From Chryseolinea lacunae (GTDB lineage: Bacteria; Bacteroidota; Bacteroidia; Cytophagales; Cyclobacteriaceae), in the NCBI RefSeq assembly GCF_016735595.1, contig NZ_JAERRB010000007.1, positions 1 through 64,000 on the forward strand: a DNA stretch of 64,000 bases, given 5' to 3'. Of the stretch, positions 56,945 to 64,000 are shown piece by piece (positions within the stretch are counted from its first letter, which is position 1; each line of letters begins with the position of its first letter). The notes below the pieces were generated by a model that was not told where the DNA came from, searched no databases, and was given only the letters and a program-made list of their open reading frames with translations. The position numbers were made by a program, and so were the translations under genes.

Positions 56945-58489
56945 ATGCAACCTACTGCCCTCACGTCACAGGAGAAGTCGAAACTTTGGTTTGTTATTGC
57001 CGCCTCTTCGGTGGGCACGCTCATCGAGTGGTATGACTTCTACATCTTCGGAAGCCTCGCCGTCATTCTTTCGGAACAGTTCTTTCCTCAAACGCACCCC
57101 ACCGCCGCCTTTCTCTCCACGCTGGCAACCTTTGCCGCGGGGTTCATTGTGCGTCCGTTTGGGGCGCTAGTGTTTGGTCGGTTGGGCGACCTGGTAGGGC
57201 GGAAGTATACGTTTCTGGTCACGCTCGTGCTCATGGGCGGGTCCACGTTTGCCATCGGGTTGGTGCCGGGCTATCAGTCCATTGGCCTGTTTGCGCCAGC
57301 GCTGGTGTTGGTGCTTCGCCTATTGCAGGGGTTGGCCCTGGGCGGTGAATATGGTGGTGCCGCCACCTATGTAGCAGAACATGCTCCGGCCGCCAAGCGC
57401 GGATTCTATACAAGCTTTATACAGACCACGGCCACGCTGGGGCTATTTGTTTCCATCGGGGTGATTCTGGCTGTGCGGCAGACTATAGGGGTGGAGGCGT
57501 TCGCTGAATGGGGATGGCGTATTCCGTTTTTGCTGTCGTCGTTGCTGGTAGTTGTGTCGGTGTTCATCCGCATGCGCATGAGCGAGTCGCCGCTGTTCTC
57601 GAAGTTGAAGTCGGAAGGGAAGGTGTCGAAGAACCCGTTGAAGGAAAGTTTTGCCAACAAAGAAAACCTGAAGCTGGTACTCATTGCGTTGTTTGGTGCC
57701 ACGGCAGGGCAGGGGGTTGTGTGGTATACGGGCCAGTTCTATGCCATGACCTTTATTGAGAAGACCTGTAGCGTCGAGTTTGTGCAAACGCGCAACATCA
57801 TTGCCGTGGCCTTGCTGATTGGAACGCCGTTGTTCATTTATTTTGGCTGGCTCTCTGACCGGATTGGCCGAAAGATGATCATGATGGTGGGGCTCCTTAT
57901 GGCGGTGGTGCTCTACCGGCCTGTCTATATGCAGATGTATGCCTTGGCCGATGTGACGCATCAGAAAGAAGCCACGGCCGACAAGCGTATCCAACGTACC
58001 CGAACCATCACCGATGCCGGCGACTCGCTGCTCACGGTGCAGACCATCCGCACGTTCGAGGAAGGCAATCAACAGAAAGAAACGGCCACCCACTTCGTTC
58101 CCAAGGCCGGCAGCGACAAGAAAGCGAAGGACGACGTGAAGAAGGAGATTGTGCTGGGCGACTATGCCTTCTGGGCCATGGTGGTGCTGGTGCTTGTGCA
58201 GGTGGTGCTGGTGGCCATGGTCTATGGCCCCATTGCGGCGTTTCTGGTGGAGTTGTTCCCCACGCGCATCCGCTACACATCCATGTCGCTGCCCTACCAC
58301 ATTGGCAATGGCATTTTTGGGGGGCTGACGCCGTTCATTGCCACATCGCTCTATGAATCCAGCAAGGAGCATACCCCCGGGGGCGACCCGTTTGCTGGGC
58401 TTTGGTACCCGATCATTGTGGCGGCCGTGTGTTTTGTGGTGGGTATGATTTTCCTGAAAAACCGGAAAGTAGCCGACGTAATCGATTGA
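56945..58489 (+). CDS. MFS transporter, metabolite:H+ symporter (MHS) family
   Basis: The 514-residue protein begins with the MHS signature LWFVIAASSVGTLIEWYDFYIFG and has the RLGDLVGRKYTF loop and GLALGGEYGGAATYVAEH motif. Twelve helices are expected. A ~75-residue charged segment (about residues 330-405, LADVTHQKEATADKR through DVKKEIVLGDYA) separates helices in the second half. Members take up dicarboxylates, osmolytes and similar solutes with protons. The substrate cannot be assigned. It is transcribed divergently from the alpha/beta hydrolase. Confidence 0.9.
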   Translation: MQPTALTSQEKSKLWFVIAASSVGTLIEWYDFYIFGSLAVILSEQFFPQTHPTAAFLSTLATFAAGFIVRPFGALVFGRLGDLVGRKYTFLVTLVLMGGSTFAIGLVPGYQSIGLFAPALVLVLRLLQGLALGGEYGGAATYVAEHAPAAKRGFYTSFIQTTATLGLFVSIGVILAVRQTIGVEAFAEWGWRIPFLLSSLLVVVSVFIRMRMSESPLFSKLKSEGKVSKNPLKESFANKENLKLVLIALFGATAGQGVVWYTGQFYAMTFIEKTCSVEFVQTRNIIAVALLIGTPLFIYFGWLSDRIGRKMIMMVGLLMAVVLYRPVYMQMYALADVTHQKEATADKRIQRTRTITDAGDSLLTVQTIRTFEEGNQQKETATHFVPKAGSDKKAKDDVKKEIVLGDYAFWAMVVLVLVQVVLVAMVYGPIAAFLVELFPTRIRYTSMSLPYHIGNGIFGGLTPFIATSLYESSKEHTPGGDPFAGLWYPIIVAAVCFVVGMIFLKNRKVADVID

Positions 58490-58548
58490 AATTTATCCGG
58501 CTAACCATTGTTATTTTGAATTTTTTCGCGAAATATGCCTTATGATCA

Positions 58549-59103
58549 TTGCCTGAGTTGAAAAGAATATTCTCCATAGCGCTCCTTTTTGTCTTCCTCT
58601 TCCAGTTTGTGGGGTACTATTTTGTCTATCTCGGCCTGCGTCATCAAGCCCGCACAGAAATGATTTCCCGTCTCGATGCGCGCCAATATTCCTCCGAAGA
58701 AACCATCACCCTGAAGATTCCCTTCTCATTGCCCTACTGGATGGACAGCAAGGACTATGAACGTGTGGATGGCGAGTTTCAGCACGAAGGCCAGTTCTAT
58801 AAACTGGTGGAACAAAAGCTGGAACAGGACACACTCTATGTAGTGTGCATTCGCGACAACCACGAAAAGAAACTGTTCGACACCATGTCGGACTATGCGA
58901 AACTTGCCAACGACCTTCCCACATCATCGCATCAAACCCTGAAGCTGTTAAGTGGTCTCATGAAAGACTACGTGCCCAGCTTTCAGTTGGAAATAGCATT
59001 ATCCCTTGGATGGAGCCAGCCATGTTCCTTTGCTGACCCGTCTTACTCCCTCTTGTCACAGTCATTTCCGGTATCATCACCCCCTCCGGAAGCTCTTTGT
59101 TGA
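58549..59103 (+). CDS. Hypothetical single-pass membrane protein
   Basis: A 184-codon frame with TTG start encodes an N-terminal membrane segment (IFSIALLFVFLFQFVGYYFVYL, about residues 6-27) followed by a soluble part with ISRLDARQYSSEETITLKIPFSLPYW and YKLVEQKLEQDTLYVVCIRDN. The TTG start is the only option that keeps the membrane segment N-terminal. The last ~40 residues look low-complexity. Similar sequences occur in Bacteroidota; no function is known. Confidence 0.55.
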   Translation: MPELKRIFSIALLFVFLFQFVGYYFVYLGLRHQARTEMISRLDARQYSSEETITLKIPFSLPYWMDSKDYERVDGEFQHEGQFYKLVEQKLEQDTLYVVCIRDNHEKKLFDTMSDYAKLANDLPTSSHQTLKLLSGLMKDYVPSFQLEIALSLGWSQPCSFADPSYSLLSQSFPVSSPPPEALC

Positions 59104-59409
59104 GATCCTTCGGCAAAGACTGAATTCCTTCCGTTACATTTATTTGCATCGCCATCGGAGCCCTTTACTCTGAGGTTTGATGTGTGCACAGTTCAGGTCA
59201 TTTTGCCGTCGCGGTCTTGATTATCCCTTTGGTCATTCTCTAGGTTCTGCTTCCGGTACAATATGCGTTTGGTTGCGCATAGCGAAGCAAACATAGACTG
59301 TCTAAATGAAAGGATTGTCTGTCGGCTCGTTTGGGTTGCCGGCAGACACCTTTACCCCTCTCTCACCTCACGCTTGGAGCCAACGTCCTTTTTAATAACC
59401 TAACTACCT
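59104..59409. other. 306-base gap, no gene seen
   Basis: I see no open frame with coding character, no hairpin followed by a T-run and no exact TAnnTTTG element. It must contain the promoter of the AhpD-like gene at its right end. Confidence 0.4.
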
Positions 59410-59973
59410 ATGCCCTACATTCCTGTTGAAGAGCATTTGCCCGGCATCACCGGCTTGCTCGAGTATCGAAAAGATTCTGCGGAACCGATCCGCGACCTCA
59501 CCCAGTTCTTATTGCGCGGCCCCAACACCTTAACAGAAGGCGAGCGCGAACTCATTGCCACCATTGTGTCGCACAACAACCAGTGCAAGTTCTGCACCAC
59601 GGCCCACACGGCTGCGGCCGATCTGTATTATGGTGAAACCGACACCACCCAAAAAATCAAACATGATCTTGAGCATGCACCGCTCAGCGAAAAGATGAAA
59701 GCCCTGCTGGTCATCGCGCGCCAGGTGCAACAAAGCGGAAAGAACGTCACCACCGAATCGGTCGACCGTGCCAAGCAAGCCGGTGCCACCGATCTGGAGA
59801 TCCACGACACCGTGCTGATCGCCGCCCTCTTCTGCCTCTACAACCGCTACGTCGACGGATTGGCAACCCTGGAACCGGCCGACCCTGCCTACTATGGCAC
59901 GCTCGCCGACCGCCTTGTCAACCATGGCTATACTCGTTTGCCCAACGGCTACGACCACCTGAAGAAGAAGTAA
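59410..59973 (+). CDS. AhpD-like carboxymuconolactone decarboxylase/peroxidase-related protein
   Basis: The 187-residue all-helical protein has the redox motif CKFCTTAH (Cys59, Cys62, His66) of the AhpD branch of the carboxymuconolactone decarboxylase superfamily and the partner helix with DLEIHDTVLIAALFCLYNRYVDGL. AhpD-like proteins reduce peroxides or partner peroxiredoxins via the CxxC pair. It lies 35 bp upstream of a TonB-dependent receptor on the same strand, which suggests co-transcription. The physiological substrate is unknown. Confidence 0.87.
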   Translation: MPYIPVEEHLPGITGLLEYRKDSAEPIRDLTQFLLRGPNTLTEGERELIATIVSHNNQCKFCTTAHTAAADLYYGETDTTQKIKHDLEHAPLSEKMKALLVIARQVQQSGKNVTTESVDRAKQAGATDLEIHDTVLIAALFCLYNRYVDGLATLEPADPAYYGTLADRLVNHGYTRLPNGYDHLKKK

Positions 59974-60008
59974 AAACCAAACCAACCAAACCATATACCC
60001 CTTCGTCT

Positions 60009-62768
60009 ATGAAAAAACTTTTACTACTAGTCTTTCTTTCCTTTCCCACCTTTCTCTTCGCCCAAACCAAAATATCAGGAACCATCACCGACGCCGACAG
60101 CAAGCCGGTGAGTGGTGCTTCGCTGGTGATTAAAGGAAAGCTTATCGGCACCACCACCGATGAGAATGGAAACTTCAGCCTCAACACGTCGGCCGCATTG
60201 CCGTTGACCCTGGTGGTTACCGGTGTGGGCTATCAAAAACAGGAAGTGGCCGTCAGCACTTCAGGCGAGTCTGTGAAGATCGGCCTCACGCCACAAACCG
60301 AACTGCTCAACGAAATGGTGGTGACTGCTTCGCGCGTGGAAGAAAGCATTCTGGAATCGCCGGTGAGCATCGAGAAGATGGACACACGTGCCATTCGCGA
60401 AACCCCGTCCATCAACTTCTATGATGGCTTGCAAAACATCAAGTCGGTAGAGATGGTGACGAGCGGTCTTACCTTCAAACAAATCAACACCCGCGGCTTC
60501 AACGGCACCGGCAATTCGCGCTTCCTGCAGCTGGTAGACGGTGTCGACAATCAGACACCCGGGCTCAACTTTGCCGTGGGCAATCTCTTTGGCTCTTCCG
60601 ACCTCGACATGGAAAGCGCCGAGCTCATTCCCGGATCGGCATCGGCCCTCTATGGCCCGGTGGCTTTCAACGGTGTGTTGATGATGCGTACCAAAGATCC
60701 CTTTCAATATCAAGGCCTCAGCGCGCAGGTGCGTGTAGGGGTGAATCACATCAACGAGCAGTATGCCGACCCGCATGGTCTGTATGACTACGCGTTGCGT
60801 TATGCCAAAGCGTTCAACAATCGTTTTGCCTTCAAGATCAATGCATCCTATTTCACTGGTCTGGACTGGTATGCCACCAACTATACCGACGTTGACGCAG
60901 GCGCAACCCCCGAACAACGCGGCGACAACAACCCTGCACGCAATGGCCTCAACATCTATGGCGATGACGATGTGCGCACCCTCACCGGCGTAGGTCGCGT
61001 GTCGCGCACCGGCTATGAAGAACGTTTCCTCATGAACTACAACTCCTATAGCACAAAGCTGAACGGCGCGTTGCACTATCGCCTCACCGACAACATGGAG
61101 TTGATCTATCAATACAACTACAACCAGGGCCGCGCTGCCTACACCGGCAGTAACCGTTTTATGTTGAACGATTTTAACTTCCAGCAACACCGCGTGGAGT
61201 TGAAAGGTAGCAACTACTTTATCCGCGGCTATGCCAACCTCGAAGATTCGAAGAACTCCTACAACGGCAAAGGTCTTGGCCAGTTGATTAACAAAACCTG
61301 GGTGCGCGACCTGAACGGCAACGTGGTGAGCGAAGCCCAGGCCGACGACACCTGGTATGCACGCTATCAGGCGGCCTTCACCGGCAACGTGAACAACGTT
61401 ACGGCAGCCGACCATGCTGCGGCCCGTGCGTTTGCCGACCAGGGAAGATTCCTGCCCGGCTCTACCGAGTTTGAAGATCAAAAGGCGAGACTCATCGCAA
61501 AACAAGGATCGGGCGGCGCTGGCATCCTCAGCCAAAGCAAGCTCTATCACGCGGAAGGACAATACGACTTCTCCGACAAAATCAAAGTGCTTGATGTGCT
61601 GGTAGGCGGAAACTTCCGCATGTACGACATGTTCACCAACGGCACCCTGTTCGACGACAAGAACAACAAGATCACGATCAAAGAAGGCGGTGCCTTTGCG
61701 CAAGCCTCCAAGCGACTGCTCAACGAAAAGTTGAAACTCACGGCCTCGCTGCGCTACGACAAGAACCAGAACTTCGATGGTCGCTTCACACCACGTGCTT
61801 CGGCCGTGTATACCGTGGCCACCAACCATCACTTTCGCACTTCGTTTCAAACCGGTTTCAGAAACCCTACACCGGGCGATCAGTATATCAAGCTCGACGC
61901 CGGTGTTATTACCGTGCTGGGCGGTGTGCCGGACAACAGCCGCGGCATGACGGTGTATCAGAACTCGGTGACTACGCCGTCGCTCGGTGCGTTCCAGGCT
62001 GCGTTTATGCAAGCCATGGCCGGAGGTGCTTCGCCACAAGATGCTGTGATGCAAACCAAAGACATCATCCAGAAATCGAACGTGGCCTACATCAAACCCG
62101 AGCGCGTGCAGACGTTCGAGATTGGCTACAAAGGGTTGGTGAACAACAACCTGTTGATCGACGCCAACTACTACTTCAGCAGCTACAACGACTTTATTCT
62201 GAACCAGGTGGTGATGGAAATGCAAAGCCCTGTGCTGGGCCCCGATGGAAAGATCAACCCGGCCATCGTTGGCGATTTGCAAAACGGAAAGACCAGACTC
62301 TATCAATTGTATACCAACGCCAGCGACCGCGTGACCTCGCAAGGTGCCACACTGGGCCTCACGTATCTGCTGCCTGGCAACTACACAGTAGGCGCAAATG
62401 GCACGTGGGCCGATTTCAACCTGCGCAATGCTAACGTGAACGACATCCCGGCTTTCAACACACCCAAGTATAGAACAACGGTTACGTTTGGCAACAGCGC
62501 CATCGCCAAGAACTTTGGCTTCAACGTGGCCTGGCGCTGGCAAGACACTTTTGAATGGACCAGCACCTTCAACGGCATGCGTCCCGGCACCATCAAGGCC
62601 TACTCGATTGTAGATGCGCAGGTGAGCTACAAGATGTCGCCCATCAAGTCGATTGTGAAATTCGGTGCAAACAACGTGTTCAATAACCAGGTGTATCAGG
62701 CCTATGGCTCGCCTTCGATCGGTGCTGTGTATTATGTGAGCATCGTGTTCGATCAGTTAATGAAATAA
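60009..62768 (+). CDS. TonB-dependent receptor with carboxypeptidase-regulatory-like N-terminal domain
   Basis: The 919-residue outer-membrane protein has a signal peptide (MKKLLLLVFLSFPTFLFAQ), a CarboxypepD_reg-like domain (~20-95, ISGTITDADSKPVSGASLVIKG), a plug domain (~105-220, MVVTASRVEESILESPVSIE and GSASALYGPVAFNGVLMM) and a 22-strand barrel to the end. It imports a ligand with TonB energy. No SusD partner gene follows, so it is not a SusCD system. The adjacent MFS transporter gene (21 bp downstream) may carry the same compound across the inner membrane. Confidence 0.93.
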   Translation: MKKLLLLVFLSFPTFLFAQTKISGTITDADSKPVSGASLVIKGKLIGTTTDENGNFSLNTSAALPLTLVVTGVGYQKQEVAVSTSGESVKIGLTPQTELLNEMVVTASRVEESILESPVSIEKMDTRAIRETPSINFYDGLQNIKSVEMVTSGLTFKQINTRGFNGTGNSRFLQLVDGVDNQTPGLNFAVGNLFGSSDLDMESAELIPGSASALYGPVAFNGVLMMRTKDPFQYQGLSAQVRVGVNHINEQYADPHGLYDYALRYAKAFNNRFAFKINASYFTGLDWYATNYTDVDAGATPEQRGDNNPARNGLNIYGDDDVRTLTGVGRVSRTGYEERFLMNYNSYSTKLNGALHYRLTDNMELIYQYNYNQGRAAYTGSNRFMLNDFNFQQHRVELKGSNYFIRGYANLEDSKNSYNGKGLGQLINKTWVRDLNGNVVSEAQADDTWYARYQAAFTGNVNNVTAADHAAARAFADQGRFLPGSTEFEDQKARLIAKQGSGGAGILSQSKLYHAEGQYDFSDKIKVLDVLVGGNFRMYDMFTNGTLFDDKNNKITIKEGGAFAQASKRLLNEKLKLTASLRYDKNQNFDGRFTPRASAVYTVATNHHFRTSFQTGFRNPTPGDQYIKLDAGVITVLGGVPDNSRGMTVYQNSVTTPSLGAFQAAFMQAMAGGASPQDAVMQTKDIIQKSNVAYIKPERVQTFEIGYKGLVNNNLLIDANYYFSSYNDFILNQVVMEMQSPVLGPDGKINPAIVGDLQNGKTRLYQLYTNASDRVTSQGATLGLTYLLPGNYTVGANGTWADFNLRNANVNDIPAFNTPKYRTTVTFGNSAIAKNFGFNVAWRWQDTFEWTSTFNGMRPGTIKAYSIVDAQVSYKMSPIKSIVKFGANNVFNNQVYQAYGSPSIGAVYYVSIVFDQLMK

Positions 62769-62789
62769 GAACAGCAGACTTTTCTTTCT

Positions 62790-64000
62790 ATGAAATCAGA
62801 ACTTGAACTACCCGCCACGCCCCTGGCCGCCACCGAGAGTGTTACGGCCGGGCTGTGGATCACGTTTGGCATTTGCTTGCTGAGCAACATCTTTGGCGGC
62901 ACCGTGTCGACTTTGATGTCGGTATACTTGCCCGTGGTGGTAAAGGAAGTGATGGGCGAAGTGAGCCCGGAGCGCCTCGGACAGGTGAGCGCCTACATTA
63001 ACGCCCTCTATATTTTAGGATGGGCCTTTGGTGGATTCACCTGGGGCATCATCAGCGATCGCATAGGTCGTTCGAAGGCGCTGGTGCTGGCGGTGGGCTT
63101 ATACGGATTGCTTACCGTAGCCACAGGCTTCTCGCGCACGTGGGAAATGGTGGTGGCTTGTCGCCTGCTGGCGGGCTTTGGTGTGGGGGGTGTGCTGGTG
63201 ATATCGGCCACGCTGCTCTCTGAAGTATGGCCTGCGCGCACGCGTTCCATTGCCATCGGCATTTTGTCGATAGGCTTTCCCATTGGCGTGTTCTCGGCCG
63301 GGCTGGTCAACTACATTGTGTCAGACTGGCGCCAGGGTTTTCTCATTGGCGCGTTGCCGGTGGCCGTTTCCATGCTGGCCTATTGGGTGGTGCAGGAATC
63401 TGAAAAGTGGCGACTCTCACAAATTGAACCTGCGGCCAACAGCATGCGCAAGAACGCTCAGCTGCACAGCAGCAACCTCGTGAAAGGCTCCCTCATTTTC
63501 GGCTCCATGCTCATTGGCCTGTGGGCCATCTTCTCGTGGCTGCCCACCTGGGTGCAAAGCCTGGTGACCACCGACGGCCAAACCGAACGCGGACTGGCCA
63601 TGATGTTGCTGGGCGCCGGTGGTCTTAGCGGAGGTTTCTTTTCCGGTTGGATAGCCAAAGGGTTGGGTGTGCGTCGCGCCATGATGCTGTGCTTTGGAGG
63701 ATGCTGCGTGTTGTCGGTGCTGCTGTTCAAACTCAACACCACATTCTCGCCCATCATCTATGCCGAGATTGGATGCCTTGCATTGTTCTTTGGCATCAGC
63801 CAGGGATTGTTGTCGGCCTACATCCCACAACTGTTCCCCATCGACATCCGCGCCACAGCCACAGGCTTTTGCTTCAACATAGGTCGCATCGTTACAGCCG
63901 CCGCAGTGTTCTTCATCGGCGCGCTGGTGTCGGCCCTGGGCGGCTATGGCAATGCCATCCTCACGTTCTCGGTTGTATTTCTGATTGGACTGGTCACACT
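62790..64000 (+). CDS. MFS transporter (3' end beyond the window)
   Basis: The frame is open from ATG 62790 to the window end (about 403 codons). The protein has the MFS pattern of repeated helices with loop motif GIISDRIGRSKAL between helices 2 and 3, and RLLAGFGVGGVLVIS. The second half begins near residue 230. It is truncated by the window edge, not by a mutation. It begins 21 bp after the TonB-dependent receptor stop, so the two are probably co-transcribed with the AhpD-like gene. The substrate is unknown. Confidence 0.85.
   Translation, partial: MKSELELPATPLAATESVTAGLWITFGICLLSNIFGGTVSTLMSVYLPVVVKEVMGEVSPERLGQVSAYINALYILGWAFGGFTWGIISDRIGRSKALVLAVGLYGLLTVATGFSRTWEMVVACRLLAGFGVGGVLVISATLLSEVWPARTRSIAIGILSIGFPIGVFSAGLVNYIVSDWRQGFLIGALPVAVSMLAYWVVQESEKWRLSQIEPAANSMRKNAQLHSSNLVKGSLIFGSMLIGLWAIFSWLPTWVQSLVTTDGQTERGLAMMLLGAGGLSGGFFSGWIAKGLGVRRAMMLCFGGCCVLSVLLFKLNTTFSPIIYAEIGCLALFFGISQGLLSAYIPQLFPIDIRATATGFCFNIGRIVTAAAVFFIGALVSALGGYGNAILTFSVVFLIGLVT

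Noticed and set aside
60261-62543. A 760-codon open frame on the minus strand.
   Set aside because: It is the antisense shadow of the TonB-dependent receptor, caused by codon bias; low-complexity His/Val-rich translation.

Overview
The window comes from a moderately GC-rich member of the Bacteroidota, most likely of the order Cytophagales (Chryseolinea/Ohtaekwangia-like; this placement is an inference). The supporting evidence is a type IX secretion C-terminal domain, a TonB-dependent receptor with a carboxypeptidase-regulatory-like N-terminus, DUF3667, FtsX/MacB-type permeases with an adjacent PadR regulator, PorT-like barrels, exact TAnnTTTG promoter elements of the Bacteroidetes sigma factor, and the general lack of Shine-Dalgarno sequences. 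Nothing indicates a phage, transposon, CRISPR array or large island; this is chromosomal sequence with several accessory loci.

Layout. 0.1-6.1 kb (mostly minus): membrane class III nucleotide cyclase, DUF3667 protein, methionine aminopeptidase, flavodoxin-like protein, small membrane protein, and a cytochrome c / PQQ-type sugar dehydrogenase lipoprotein. 6.5-9.2 kb: a 913-residue membrane-anchored patatin. 9.4-12.5 kb (plus): the most striking locus, a two-gene family 2A encapsulin operon made of an HK97-fold shell protein and its cysteine desulfurase cargo, which carries a long repeat-containing disordered N-terminus. 12.5-15.1 kb (minus): SRPBCC protein, M64-type metallopeptidase and partner lipoprotein. 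16.3-16.5 kb: an odd pair of interlocked tRNA-like D-arm/T-arm modules without a normal anticodon arm. 16.7-26.5 kb: PadR regulator and FtsX-type permease, small DUF1801/DUF4269 genes, an M61 peptidase, and a second FtsX-type permease. 26.7-28.4 kb: rhamnose mutarotase and rhamnose symporter.

29-34 kb (plus): accA, then a very tight operon of MBL hydrolase, patatin and urocanase, then a PorT-like barrel gene interrupted by an in-frame TAA. 34.7-38.2 kb (minus): tyrS, beta-carbonic anhydrase and SulP transporter, the last two forming a likely bicarbonate module. 39-48 kb: MazG-like pyrophosphohydrolase, small hypotheticals, tail-specific protease, a large TerB-like/ABCG-type half transporter, a His-rich lipoprotein and a pentapeptide-repeat protein. 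48.2-55.9 kb: a T9SS-exported BNR-repeat protein and a tandemly duplicated two-gene cassette (outer-membrane barrel plus lipoprotein) in which the second lipoprotein has gained IPT/TIG and Kelch-like domains. 56-64 kb: alpha/beta hydrolase, MHS-family transporter, then an AhpD-like protein, TonB-dependent receptor and MFS transporter cluster that runs off the right edge.

Functionally the window mixes housekeeping genes (map, accA, tyrS, prc) with cell-envelope functions and one specialised compartment for sulfur metabolism. The strongest leads for follow-up are the encapsulin operon with its repeat-containing cargo tail, the tRNA-like double module, the interrupted porin gene and the duplicated envelope cassette.
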